DNA of 64,000 nt from JBBKWU01 sp037969035 (lineage in GTDB: Bacteria > Pseudomonadota > Alphaproteobacteria > Micavibrionales > Micavibrionaceae). The notes beneath the pieces were generated by a model. That model had not been told where the DNA came from. It did not search any database and saw nothing but the letters and a program-made list of their open reading frames with translations. Shown piece after piece: positions 53,723 through 61,455 of the stretch. Made by a program: the position numbers and the translations under genes. Location of the stretch: the NCBI GenBank assembly GCA_037969035.1, contig JBBKWU010000002.1, forward strand, positions 186,001-250,000, given 5' to 3'. Numbering within the stretch: position 1 is the stretch's first letter; every line of letters begins with the position of its first letter.

Positions 53723-53764
53723 AATAGATTAACAAGCGCAAAGTTTTATGCTTGTTAATCTATT
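53723..53764. repeat. Long perfect hairpin upstream of the RTX gene
   Basis: Arms of 15 bases (AATAGATTAACAAGC and its complement) enclose a 12-base loop. On the plus strand GATTTTTAATT follows, terminator-like, although no plus-strand gene leads into it. On the minus strand it lies about 110 bases before the RTX start and may be a leader or regulatory hairpin. The rest of 53616-54172 holds the relict attachment repeat, integrase arm sites and the lipoprotein promoter. Confidence 0.55.
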
Positions 53765-53823
53765 GATTTTTAATTGATATTTTTTAAAAATGATAACCAA
53801 GATGCCCTGACAAAACATCCCCT

Positions 53824-53963
53824 TTTGTTGTGGCTGTAAAGGCACTATAGAAAATCAGGGAATACATAGGTGGACTGTAAAGGCTTTACTGGAAAGGCGG
53901 CCTTTCGCGACATCTATGAAACTGTGTGAATGTCTGGAAATTAAAAAATGGTGGAGGGGACTG
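53824..53963. repeat. Left, diverged copy of the attachment region (relict)
   Basis: This stretch matches 58874-59010 along its length with many substitutions and a few indels: TTTGTTGTGGCTGTAAAGGC, GGTGGACTG.AAAGGCTTTAC, GTGTGAATGTCTG. It ends in the identical 15-base core TGGTGGAGGGGACTG (53949-53963), which equals the 3' end of tRNA-Tyr. Only the core is needed for one integration, so the extra homology outside the element suggests an earlier related element. Confidence 0.75.
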
Positions 53964-54025
53964 CTACCGAATTGAACCATTAAGACATTGATTATTTAAT
54001 ATAAAAATTCAATTCGAACAATTAT

Positions 54026-54046
54026 ATACCCCCATAAATACCCCCA
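54026..54046. other. Left arm-type repeats (probable integrase binding)
   Basis: Two ATACCCCCA copies (54026-54034 and 54038-54046) match the copies at the right end upstream of the integrase gene. Confidence 0.5.
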
Positions 54047-54108
54047 ATAAAAAAAGCAAACCCGCCTAATCTCAAACCCAAGTTACACCAAAATTCGACA
54101 ATTTGAAA

Positions 54109-54136
54109 TTTGCAAAGATGCGCTGGGTGATATAAT
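54109..54136 (+). promoter_or_regulatory. Promoter of the lipoprotein gene
   Basis: TTTGCA, a 16-base spacer and a perfect TATAAT precede the lipoprotein start by about 36 bases. Confidence 0.55.
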
Positions 54137-54172
54137 AAAATACTTGGAAATAAAAAAGGGGAATGAAGCACC

Positions 54173-54847
54173 ATGAAATTTTTAGCGCCATTGTTTTTAA
54201 TAATCTTGTCTGCGTGTGTAACAACAAAAACAACTGGCTACCTCGACCCAGCTTATAGAGATAGCAGCTACACTGTTAATAAAGTCGTAGTTAAAGCGAC
54301 AAGTGATTCTATGGAAGAGAGCATGCTAGCCGAAACAGAACTAGTTAATAAGTTTTCCTCACTAGGGGTAGAAGCAATAAAATACACCGACATAATCCCA
54401 CCCACTAGAAATTATGAAACAGCAGAAGTAATGAAGCTGGTTAAAAAAACGGGTGCTGATAGCATGTTTATTGCCTCCACGAATGGCAAATCAACAATAG
54501 AGAGCTATGTCCCACCAACATATCATGCGGGCAGTAGCACTAGCTACATAAGCGGTTTTGGCAATTACGCAACAGTTAATACATATCATCAACCAAGCTA
54601 TACGACAGGCGGTTACTCAATATCAACGCCCACAATGACAACATCCTCGTATTTGTTTGACCTGAAAAACGGCAATACTATATGGCAAGCCGAGGGTTCT
54701 GCAGGTGGCAACGCTTTTTCTAACTATTCAGAATTGCTAATCAGCTCTGGAAAGGATGCGATTAGCGACTTAGTGGAAAAGGGTTTAATTGTTAGCGAAA
54801 CCCCTGTTCAAACAAGCGTCCAGACAAGCGAAGTGAAAAGCCAATAA
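54173..54847 (+). CDS. Lipoprotein of unknown function (element cargo)
   Basis: The N-terminus MKFLAPLFLIILSACVTT holds a good lipobox (LSAC), so the 224-residue protein should be lipid-anchored at Cys15. The body has a GNA1162/DUF4136-like look: YTVNKVVVKATSDSMEES, a TGADSMFIASTNGKS strand-turn, a Ser/Thr/Tyr/Gly-rich middle and FDLKNGNTIWQAEG near the end, followed by a helix. The last 15 residues repeat QTSVQTSE. It is the only plus-strand gene of the element, with its own promoter and GGGGAA ribosome-binding site. Function unknown. Confidence 0.75.
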   Translation: MKFLAPLFLIILSACVTTKTTGYLDPAYRDSSYTVNKVVVKATSDSMEESMLAETELVNKFSSLGVEAIKYTDIIPPTRNYETAEVMKLVKKTGADSMFIASTNGKSTIESYVPPTYHAGSSTSYISGFGNYATVNTYHQPSYTTGGYSISTPTMTTSSYLFDLKNGNTIWQAEGSAGGNAFSNYSELLISSGKDAISDLVEKGLIVSETPVQTSVQTSEVKSQ

Positions 54848-54891
54848 CAAACCAAAACTAAACACATCCCAGCGGCGCTAAACCTAAACAG

Positions 54892-54944
54892 CCTTGGGGT
54901 AACCTTGGGGTTCTGTACGGCTGACATTACCGTAATATTACCGT
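54892..54944. repeat. Iteron-like direct repeats next to the replication initiator gene
   Basis: CCTTGGGGT occurs at 54892 and 54903, and ATTACCGT at 54926 and 54937. Both pairs have an 11-base period, about one helical turn. A CTTTGT/ACAAAG hairpin follows at 54990-55006, near the rep stop codon. The arrangement looks like a replication origin. Confidence 0.45.
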
Positions 54945-55024
54945 TAGAGTTTATGGAGTGGCACACGCGTGAAGAAAGCTATTGTAATTCTTTGTTGTTT
55001 ACAAAGACTATTCAATAAAAACAA

Positions 55025-55639
55025 TCATTTAATACTACGACTAACACCCCAACGCCTCCCGAATATCGTACCCTGAAATATCGGTTTTATGCTCCATAAA
55101 TTCGCTTTTGGGTCTATGCCCTTGCACATGTAGCGTAAAACGCCATACAAGCCATCTAAGGGCGATATATCACCATAGCAGGGATATTTGATTGTTTTAA
55201 CATTGACCCTTGTTCTCGACCATTCAAACGGCAACCAGCGCCGCAGGGCTTTTTTATACTCTCGCTGATAATGCGCGGGGATATGAATAAGCATGTGCGC
55301 GTGAATGCCTTTATACTTTCCGTTCTCAAGTACATACAGGTAAGCAACGGGTAGCCCGCGATATTCAAGCCATTTCCTGCTGCGCTCTAATATCAGCGTT
55401 ATGAACTGCTGCGGTCTTTTGGGGTCTGCGTAATCATCATAATGGATAGTTATGAATCTGTTTAACGGCGTGCCTTGGTTATATGCTTTTTCACATGCGG
55501 TAAAGATACGCTCGACCTGCTTTGCGGTAAGATAATCGTGCGCGTGCAAGTAGTATGTTTTGCCTATACTATATAAGTGCGGTTTTGGCTTCGTATCTGT
55601 AACCCTTGCGGATACTGGGGTTTTGCGCTTATCTGTCAT
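55025..55639 (-). CDS. HUH-type replication initiator (inovirus Gp2-like Rep)
   Basis: HUH endonucleases nick one strand at an origin and start rolling-circle replication. The 204-residue protein shows the metal-binding His-x-His pair as His113 and His115 (KGIHAHMLIHIP) and a catalytic tyrosine candidate Tyr170 with Lys173 (GVLRYMCKGID), in the order used by Rep proteins. An N-terminal segment (YLHAHDYLTAKQVERIFTAC) precedes it. It is similar in style to YagK/YfjJ and inovirus Gp2 proteins. GGAAAA precedes the ATG; the start overlaps the upstream regulator gene by 11 bases, so they are translated together. Confidence 0.7.
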   Translation of the reverse strand: MTDKRKTPVSARVTDTKPKPHLYSIGKTYYLHAHDYLTAKQVERIFTACEKAYNQGTPLNRFITIHYDDYADPKRPQQFITLILERSRKWLEYRGLPVAYLYVLENGKYKGIHAHMLIHIPAHYQREYKKALRRWLPFEWSRTRVNVKTIKYPCYGDISPLDGLYGVLRYMCKGIDPKANLWSIKPIFQGTIFGRRWGVSRSIK

Positions 55640-55841
55640 TGTTATTTTTTCCGTTCAAAGTAGTCCCGTATGACCTCTTATGCGCCCTCACCCATTCATG
55701 TAAATCCGCGCTCGGATATAAAATCGTTCGGTTAATTTTCACGTATGGCGGGCTTTGGTTATTCGTGCGCCATCGCTTTAACGTGCTTTTGGAAACACGT
55801 AAAAATGATGCGGTTTCGTCTGTGGTGAAATAGTCTTGCAT
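55629..55841 (-). CDS. AlpA/excisionase-type helix-turn-helix protein
   Basis: From the Met at 55841 the 70-residue product reads as a MerR/AlpA-like DNA-binding protein: YFTTDETASFLRVSKSTLKR, then RWRTNNQSPPYVKINRT with ILYPSADLHEWVRAHKR as wing. The frame extends upstream to 55961, but that part overlaps the next gene and does not look like protein of this family. The end overlaps the rep start by 11 bases. Such proteins control excision or replication of small elements. Confidence 0.75.
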   Translation of the reverse strand: MQDYFTTDETASFLRVSKSTLKRWRTNNQSPPYVKINRTILYPSADLHEWVRAHKRSYGTTLNGKNNNDR

Positions 55842-55890
55842 GGCATGAAATAGCGGCAAGGCACAAAAGCCCCGCCGCCCCTGTTTAAAC

Positions 55891-56205
55891 CTATTCAGAT
55901 TCCAGTATGTCAACTTGCGTATGCAAGAAATAACGACCATGCCATCCACCAGCGTCATCATGCTTTTCTCTTTGCATAATGATATCCAGATTGTGCTTGT
56001 GGCGTAAATCGCTTATGTACTGGCTCAAGCGTAAAGCCCACGTATTTGACAACTCTAAGGCCGTCACACCTTTGCTATCATGCTTTACTAACGCAAATAG
56101 TGTTTTGGCTGTCTTGCCCGTAACGGTGAAGATAACAGGCCGCTCATCCCGCCATGCGCGTGCTTTGATTTTGACAATAGGGTAGCGTTTGCTATGATAC
56201 GTCAT
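55891..56205 (-). CDS. Small winged-helix-like protein of the element
   Basis: The 104-residue protein has a basic N-terminus (MTYHSKRYPIVKIKARAWRDE) and a central helix pair reminiscent of a winged-helix DNA-binding domain (KTLFALVKHDSKGVTALELS, then RLSQYISDLRHKHNLDI), ending in a beta strand (GRYFLHTQVDI). Similar small wHTH proteins are common between integrase and rep genes in such elements. AAAGAGAGA precedes the ATG. Family name not claimed. Confidence 0.6.
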   Translation of the reverse strand: MTYHSKRYPIVKIKARAWRDERPVIFTVTGKTAKTLFALVKHDSKGVTALELSNTWALRLSQYISDLRHKHNLDIIMQREKHDDAGGWHGRYFLHTQVDILESE

Positions 56206-56286
56206 AACATTCTCTCTTTCTGAAATGTGTTTGTTATTGAAATTGCACCCCGCGCCAAACGGGGTCTTTTTTATGGTGCTATGGGC

Positions 56287-56472
56287 TTAAGCAGATACTT
56301 CCATTTGCTTGCGCCATTCTTGCGCCGCGTCCGTTGTAACAAGCGTACGGCGGCCTACTTTCATAACGCGGGGCGCTTTGCCCTCACGCTGTAATTTATA
56401 AAACAAGCTCCTGCTAATACTATGCGCCTCGCAAAAGCTTTCGATTGATTGTGCTGTTGGGTTTGTTGTCAT
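56287..56472 (-). CDS. AlpA-like helix-turn-helix regulator
   Basis: The 61-residue protein is a compact HTH: SIESFCEAHSISRSLFYKLQ followed by REGKAPRVMKVGRRTLVTTD and a C-terminal helix AAQEWRKQMEV, the usual form of AlpA/excisionase-type regulators. AAAGGA precedes the ATG. It may activate excision or control the neighbouring replication genes. Confidence 0.8.
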   Translation of the reverse strand: MTTNPTAQSIESFCEAHSISRSLFYKLQREGKAPRVMKVGRRTLVTTDAAQEWRKQMEVSA

Positions 56473-56575
56473 TCTAAGTCCTTTCTATTGTGTTGCTGAC
56501 ATCCACAGGAGAACACAGACATAAAATGATGTCATCAGAATGTGGGGGTACGAAAACAAGCGTTTTCGTTTTATC

Positions 56576-57508
56576 CTAAGAAGGCTTTCGCAGGCCTGCA
56601 TCAATTAGACGCTGCTCAAAATCCCCCAAAGGATATTCTTCATGTAAATTCACGCAATTCAGCATATTTGTTGACAGCCAAATCATAGCCTCATCTTCAG
56701 GATTTAGTGCATCACAGGAGCGATACATCTCTAGTGCTGTATATTGCACATCAGCCATATCTTGAAACTTTTTTTCATTAAAGCCTTTTGAAATAACTAA
56801 AGATGCGGATTGAATATCTCTCAGTATTTCCTTCCCATCACCACGTGCTTTTATATTATTTTTTTCCCAACTCTTAATAGCCACAAAATTTGTCCCGCAA
56901 TATTCGGCAATTTTTTGTTGCGCCGCAGTTTTTTTCCAACCTTCACCCATAAGTTTGTAAACATGTTTTACTGCAGCCCACCTCAAATTTTGTAAATCGT
57001 ATGCATCGCCTTGCTGCTTAGTATTCACAGGAGTAACCAGCCACTCAACCTGCCCCTCATTCAGAGCATATAGCGCCTCCTTCATTATCAGTCGCCACCC
57101 CATAAGACCATACCTGCCAAAAGTGTTATGCAGAATGTCAGCTATAGCGGCACGCATTACGGTAAGTTGCTTATCGCCTACAAAGGCATCTTCAGGCATA
57201 TCCTTACCATACCAAATAGCTTCATGCTCATGCTTGTCACATGCCTCCTTATCCATAAAACTACTTTCGGATTTTTCTAGATTGTAATAAACACCAAAGA
57301 GATGATATTCTGCCCAGTCAGTAAGACATGCGGTCATTTCACCAATTTTATTTAAAGCCAATAACGCTCTTTCATTCTTACCACTTTCGGTTTCATTTCC
57401 CTTCGCTGGGTCAGTTTCACAACGAAGGCGAATTAAATCATTCACAAGCTGATAGCACCTTTCTTGCAAATTCTCGTCACTTTCAAACCTTCCACGCCCT
57501 TCAACCAT
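56576..57508 (-). CDS. Unrecognised 310-residue protein (element cargo)
   Basis: The protein is soluble and helical, without signal peptide. A segment near residues 195-215 (KTAAQQKIAEYCGTNFVAIK, then SWEKN) resembles a helix-turn-helix, but the rest shows no family I know. Acidic N-terminal part with LTDWAEYHLFGVYYNLEKSE. It sits between the AlpA-like regulator and the integrase, the usual place for accessory (possibly anti-phage or regulatory) cargo. AAAGGA precedes the ATG. No function is proposed beyond possible DNA binding. Confidence 0.7.
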   Translation of the reverse strand: MVEGRGRFESDENLQERCYQLVNDLIRLRCETDPAKGNETESGKNERALLALNKIGEMTACLTDWAEYHLFGVYYNLEKSESSFMDKEACDKHEHEAIWYGKDMPEDAFVGDKQLTVMRAAIADILHNTFGRYGLMGWRLIMKEALYALNEGQVEWLVTPVNTKQQGDAYDLQNLRWAAVKHVYKLMGEGWKKTAAQQKIAEYCGTNFVAIKSWEKNNIKARGDGKEILRDIQSASLVISKGFNEKKFQDMADVQYTALEMYRSCDALNPEDEAMIWLSTNMLNCVNLHEEYPLGDFEQRLIDAGLRKPS

Positions 57509-57548
57509 CGAAATAATCCTTTAATTAACTATCATTAAAACGTGGCAA

Positions 57549-58808
57549 TTAGGCAGCTTCTCCAAACTTACCATGCACAACTTTCCCGTCACTTGCCACG
57601 CTATCAATGTAATTTGCCCAGTCCTGCATCATCACTTTGCGCTTGTCTAAGAATTGAGCGCGGTTATAGGCTTCACCCAGCGCCCCTGCGGCTTTGTGGG
57701 CAAGCTGGCATTCGATAACATCGGGTTCGTACCCTAACTTTTCCCTAATGGTTGTACGGGCAAGGGCGCGGAAACCATGCGCGGTCATGCGACCATGAAA
57801 GCCCAGCTTTTTAATGGCTACGTTTACCGTTCCATCACTAATACATTGCTTGGGCTTTATCAGGCTCGGGAATACAAAAGGCGTTTTGATATAGCCCGTT
57901 TCTTCGTGCTGCTCTTTTAATATCTCTATGGCTTGGCGGGATAACGGCACAATATGAACACGGCGCATCTTCATCTTTTCCGCAGGAATAACCCATTCTT
58001 TCGCGTCCAAGTCTATTTCATCCCAGCGGGCATTTCGTAATTCATTAGGCCGTACAAAGGTAAGCATTGAAAGCATGATAGCGCGGCGCGTGCGCGGGAA
58101 TAAACGCGCATCATTACGCTCTAAAGCCTGTAAAAACTCAGGTATTTCCTTTGCATCCAAGGCAGGGAAGTGTTTTGTCTTACGGGTCTTTAATGCGCCT
58201 TGCAGGTCTGGCGCTGGGTTACGTTTACAGCGCCCTGTCTGGATACCATAGCGGAATACTTGCCCGCATATTTGCTTTGCGCGGCTAGCAATATCCAACG
58301 CCCCGCGCTTTTCAATCTTTCTAAGCGCATCCAGAAGGTCTGGCGGCTCTATTGAATTGATAGGCATATTTCCTATCTCTGGGAAAACATCACGCTCCAG
58401 CCTATGCAAAACATTGTTTGCGTGGTTTTCGCTCCAGCCGCCTTTTTGGTTTTCGTGCCATTCAAGTGCTATGGCTTTAAAGCTATTCAATGAATTACGG
58501 ACAACTTCGCGCTTATCAGCTTTCTTGGCGTTCGCTGGGTCTATGCCCTTGATAAGCATTTTCTTGGCCTTGTCGCGTTCTTCGCGTGCATCGGCAAGAG
58601 TAACAAGGGGGTATGTCCCGAATGATAGAAGCTTTTCGCGCCGCTTTGGTTCACCTGTTTTTTCATCTACGCCTTGATAGCGGTATTTCATGCGCCAATA
58701 TTTCGCGCCATCGGTATTTACAAGCAGGTATAACCCCGCGCCATCAGACATTTTATAGGGCTTTTCTTTTGGCTTCGCTGTGCGGCACTGTATATCGGTT
58801 AGCTTCAT
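57549..58808 (-). CDS. P4-type tyrosine integrase
   Basis: The 419-residue integrase starts with the arm-binding DUF4102 domain (LTDIQCRTAKPKEKPYKMSD, GLYLLVNTDGAKYWRMKYRY), followed by a core-binding SAM-like domain and the catalytic domain: arginine in RPNELRNARWDEID, HGFRALARTTI, the second histidine in ECQLAHKAAGALGEA and nucleophile Tyr381 in AYNRAQFLDKR. The end includes the extra helix of P4-type integrases. GAGGAG lies before the ATG. It is adjacent to and directed away from tRNA-Tyr, as usual for elements that use a tRNA 3' end. Confidence 0.93.
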   Translation of the reverse strand: MKLTDIQCRTAKPKEKPYKMSDGAGLYLLVNTDGAKYWRMKYRYQGVDEKTGEPKRREKLLSFGTYPLVTLADAREERDKAKKMLIKGIDPANAKKADKREVVRNSLNSFKAIALEWHENQKGGWSENHANNVLHRLERDVFPEIGNMPINSIEPPDLLDALRKIEKRGALDIASRAKQICGQVFRYGIQTGRCKRNPAPDLQGALKTRKTKHFPALDAKEIPEFLQALERNDARLFPRTRRAIMLSMLTFVRPNELRNARWDEIDLDAKEWVIPAEKMKMRRVHIVPLSRQAIEILKEQHEETGYIKTPFVFPSLIKPKQCISDGTVNVAIKKLGFHGRMTAHGFRALARTTIREKLGYEPDVIECQLAHKAAGALGEAYNRAQFLDKRKVMMQDWANYIDSVASDGKVVHGKFGEAA

Positions 58809-58831
58809 AAATACTCCTCAAACGTCCTTAG

Positions 58832-58873
58832 ATACCCCCACGGGTTCTACATACCCCCCCATAGATACCCCCA
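58832..58873. other. Right arm-type repeats (probable integrase binding)
   Basis: ATACCCCCA at 58832-58840 and 58865-58873, and a longer ATACCCCCCCA at 58851-58861, lie between the integrase start and the attachment core, matching the two left copies. Confidence 0.5.
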
Positions 58874-59010
58874 TTTGTTGTGGCTGTAAAGGCACTTTAG
58901 AGAATCAGTAAATACACAGGTGGACTGAAAAGGCTTTACGGATAAGGCATTTTGGGATGATTATGAAGTTGTGTGAATGTCTGTGAAATAAAAAATGGTG
59001 GAGGGGACTG
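58874..59010. repeat. Right attachment region (element end plus tRNA 3' core)
   Basis: This is the right copy of the repeat described at 53824-53963. The last 15 bases (58996-59010) are the tRNA-Tyr 3' end and the recombination core; the part to their left belongs to the element. Confidence 0.7.
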
Positions 59011-59080
59011 GATTCGAACCAGTGTACGCTATGCGGTCAGATTTACAGTCTGATGCCTTTAACCACTCGGCCACCCCTCC
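58996..59080 (-). tRNA. tRNA-Tyr (anticodon GTA)
   Basis: The complement folds as a class II tRNA: acceptor stem GGAGGGG with CCCCTCC, D arm around GCCGAGTGGTTAAAGGC, anticodon stem TCAGA/TCTGA with loop CTGTAAA (anticodon GTA, tyrosine), a long variable arm and T arm CTGGTTCGAATCCAG. CCA is encoded (58996-58998). Its 3' end is the integration site of the element and remains intact. Confidence 0.97.
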
Positions 59081-59160
59081 ACTTTCGAAAAAGCGTATTT
59101 TACAGTCCTTAACAAAATGGATTTTGCATTTCCTGTCAAGCTGTGAGATTGTTCTTTTAC

Positions 59161-59931
59161 ATGAAACAGAAAAATAATCATAGGCAAAAAGTCAAAAATA
59201 ATCAAAAAAGTCGCATCCAGGCGACTTTGTTCGGTACACATGCCGTGATAGAAGCACTGAGCAACCCTTCGCGCCGCATAAACATGCTATATGCGACCGA
59301 ACAAGCAATGGAACAAATTGCCGAAAAGGGTATCAAATCAAAAATTCCGACCACAATTATCGATAAGCGCGAACTTGATAATGCACTGCCATCGGGAACC
59401 GTCCATCAAGGCATGGCACTAGATTGCGCACCGTTGGACGAAGTATCCGTACAAGACATGATTGCCGCGACCGCGCATAAAGACAAAGCCGTGCTTGTCA
59501 TGCTCGACCAAGTCACAGACCCGCACAATGTCGGCGCCATCTTGCGCTCTGCTTGTGCATTTGGCGCAGATGGTATGATTATGCAGAAAAAACATGCGCC
59601 AGAACTAACGGGCACGATGGCCAAAATTGCATGCGGTGCGGCGGAACATGTTCCTGTCGCCTATGAAACAAACCTCACACGGACACTCGAAACACTTCAA
59701 GATGCTGGTTTTTTTGCCATTGGCCTTGATGAGCGTGGTGAGCAAGCAATTAACGAGTTTAAAACACCTGATAAATGCGTGCTGGTCTTAGGGGCCGAGG
59801 GGCCGGGTTTGCGTCGCCTTGTCAAAGAACAATGTGATAACCTTGTACGCCTGCCGATGAGCGGACACATGCCGAGCATCAATGTCTCAAACGCCGCGGC
59901 CATCGCGCTATATGCCGTCATTCACGGTTAA
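59161..59931 (+). CDS. rlmB: TrmH/SpoU-family rRNA 2'-O-methyltransferase (RlmB type)
   Basis: RlmB methylates the 2'-O of G2251 in 23S rRNA; this gene may do that or a similar site. The N-terminal substrate-binding domain (LFGTHAVIEALSNPSRR, then HQGMALDCAPL) is followed by the SPOUT domain with motif 1 VMLDQVTDPHNVGAILRSA, motif 2 LVLGAEGPGLRRLVKEQCDN and motif 3 LPMSGHMPSINVSNAAAIAL, which form the SAM-binding knot. ATG at 59161 gives the expected basic N-terminus; a GTG at 59143 is a weaker choice. It starts 81 bases from the tRNA on the opposite strand. Confidence 0.9.
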   Translation: MKQKNNHRQKVKNNQKSRIQATLFGTHAVIEALSNPSRRINMLYATEQAMEQIAEKGIKSKIPTTIIDKRELDNALPSGTVHQGMALDCAPLDEVSVQDMIAATAHKDKAVLVMLDQVTDPHNVGAILRSACAFGADGMIMQKKHAPELTGTMAKIACGAAEHVPVAYETNLTRTLETLQDAGFFAIGLDERGEQAINEFKTPDKCVLVLGAEGPGLRRLVKEQCDNLVRLPMSGHMPSINVSNAAAIALYAVIHG

Positions 59932-59990
59932 AATTGACACTCCCGTAAATCCCTGCTACTTTCCCATAAAATTTACATAGGAAGAGCAAA

Positions 59991-60875
59991 ATGACACAAT
60001 CAGGCATAGACAAATTCATGGAACTTGCAGAACAAGGCCGCGAAATGGTTGGCACGCCGAAAGGTATCGGATTCTCTGCCGAGGATCTTAAAGATTTGAA
60101 AGCGGCAAAACGTAGTAAAAGCATCCGTGCCGCCTTCGCCTTAGCCGCAACAGGCCTATCCGCGACTGCCGCCTTTATAATTGTGAAAGACCCTCTCATG
60201 GTTCATAATTTTCTGCGCGCTCTGGATGGCCAATCAGAGCCGCTCCAATCTATCGCAGCACAATCTACTCTTCGCGAATTATACACGTTTGGCATGTTGG
60301 GGCTGTTGACTAATTTAACCGTATCGCTTTTATGGATGAGACCTATACAGACGATAGACGAAAAATTAAAATCAATCTGGCGCAGACAAAATGAGCGCGC
60401 TTTTGACATACAAAAAGAAAAATTGGATAAGGCAGAGCGTGGATTTATAAAATCACTTACCCATAAAAATGCCGCCGATTTAACACAAGCTGATTATGAT
60501 ACAATCGTTCTTTGCTCCCCAGAAAATAAGACTGGCGTCACAAATGAAGTGGGCTATTCACGCGTTTTAGACAGCGAGATCAATCTTGGTAATAAGAGCT
60601 TTGCTGATCACCTTGGAAGCAGTTTCAAAGAATCAACAAAGCCGACAACCAAAGACCTAACAAATACACTCTGGATTCTCCCTGCCATGTTATCATTCAC
60701 AGCGCCGCTATTCGCTCTTGCCTCCCTCATAGGAACAACCATCCCGACACCAAAACAGCTAGAGTTATCTGAACCAGAAATGCCTGATCTGAAAAAATTA
60801 AAATCTACAATCATGAGCGAAGTCATGCTTGAAAAAACCAACGCGGCGGTCACGGCGACACCAACAGTCCTGTAA
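59991..60875 (+). CDS. Unrecognised membrane protein
   Basis: The 294-residue protein has three or more hydrophobic segments: SIRAAFALAATGLSATAAFI (about 45-64), LYTFGMLGLLTNLTVSLLWM (about 98-117) and ILPAMLSFTAPLFALASLIG (about 227-246). The middle region is charged, with helices (DEKLKSIWRRQNERAFDIQK). The N-terminus has an amphipathic helix (DKFMELAEQGREMVG). No family is recognised. GGAAG precedes the ATG. It could be cotranscribed with rlmB (59 bases between them) but shows no functional link. Confidence 0.7.
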   Translation: MTQSGIDKFMELAEQGREMVGTPKGIGFSAEDLKDLKAAKRSKSIRAAFALAATGLSATAAFIIVKDPLMVHNFLRALDGQSEPLQSIAAQSTLRELYTFGMLGLLTNLTVSLLWMRPIQTIDEKLKSIWRRQNERAFDIQKEKLDKAERGFIKSLTHKNAADLTQADYDTIVLCSPENKTGVTNEVGYSRVLDSEINLGNKSFADHLGSSFKESTKPTTKDLTNTLWILPAMLSFTAPLFALASLIGTTIPTPKQLELSEPEMPDLKKLKSTIMSEVMLEKTNAAVTATPTVL

Positions 60876-60904
60876 CAAACTAAAAAATGACCTTAGCAGA
60901 CAAA

Positions 60905-61300
60905 TTATAACCTAAAAGAAAGAGCCTGCGCGGTTAGTAAGGCCTCAAGCTTAGTACTCATACCATCTAAACGCCCTAACAATGTTAAACCATGTAAGTT
61001 CAGTCCGTCTGGAGACGCAGACAAAGAAAAAGCACCACTCACCACACCTCTGGCCATAAGTGGCGAATTATCAGACATAAAACGCGCAGCCTCGTCTATT
61101 AAGTAAAAGCTGTCAGCGGGACGCTCTTGTTGTTTTTTATCAATCAATGCCCAGATGTCGTCAAGACAAGAGCTCAAAGCATCAAATTTTACGCCCACCG
61201 CAATATCCGCATTATCCGCAACTGCGGTGAAATCGTTTTCCAGTTTGAATAAATCTGGCAGGCCGGCGTTATAAAACACTTCATCTACAAAATAACTCAT
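60905..61300 (-). CDS. Small unrecognised protein
   Basis: The 131-residue protein starts MSYFVDEVFYNAGLPDLF and consists of acidic helices and a hydrophobic C-terminal half (LSASPDGLNLHGLTLLGRLD, then TKLEALLTAQALSFRL). No signal peptide or membrane segment is obvious. It is convergent with the membrane protein gene (29 bases between stops) and divergent from polA. No clear Shine-Dalgarno is seen. Coding status is likely from length and composition. Confidence 0.55.
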   Translation of the reverse strand: MSYFVDEVFYNAGLPDLFKLENDFTAVADNADIAVGVKFDALSSCLDDIWALIDKKQQERPADSFYLIDEAARFMSDNSPLMARGVVSGAFSLSASPDGLNLHGLTLLGRLDGMSTKLEALLTAQALSFRL

Positions 61301-61455
61301 AAATATAAACCCCTATATTTTTCAATGTTAAAGCCTAGCAACTGTCATCACTCAAAATCAAGAATATTATGTATAAATTTTGCGCACAGGCCATAAGTTT
61401 TTCCTCTGGACTCTATCTTTGCGCTGCGCCATGTTAGCTCTTATGGAGAAAATAT

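Larger units (their letters stand above)
53949..59010. mobile_element. Integrated element at the 3' end of tRNA-Tyr(GTA)
   Basis: The element of about 5 kb is bounded by the 15-base direct repeat TGGTGGAGGGGACTG at 53949-53963 and 58996-59010; the right copy is the tRNA 3' end. It carries, from right to left, a tyrosine integrase next to the tRNA, an unknown 310-residue protein, an AlpA-like regulator, a winged-helix-like protein, a second AlpA-like regulator, an HUH replication initiator and a lipoprotein gene on the opposite strand. Arm-type ATACCCCCA repeats lie just inside both ends. The small size and the Rep gene suggest an integrative plasmid- or phage-satellite-like element rather than a conjugative island. 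No virion or mating genes are present. Confidence 0.8.

Noticed and set aside
53616..54172. A further tRNA at the left core (53949)
   Set aside because: Only the last 15 bases match the tRNA 3' end; the anticodon and D arms are absent.
55842..55961. N-terminal extension of the AlpA-like protein
   Set aside because: It overlaps the neighbouring gene and looks unlike an HTH protein; the Met at 55841 starts the recognisable domain.
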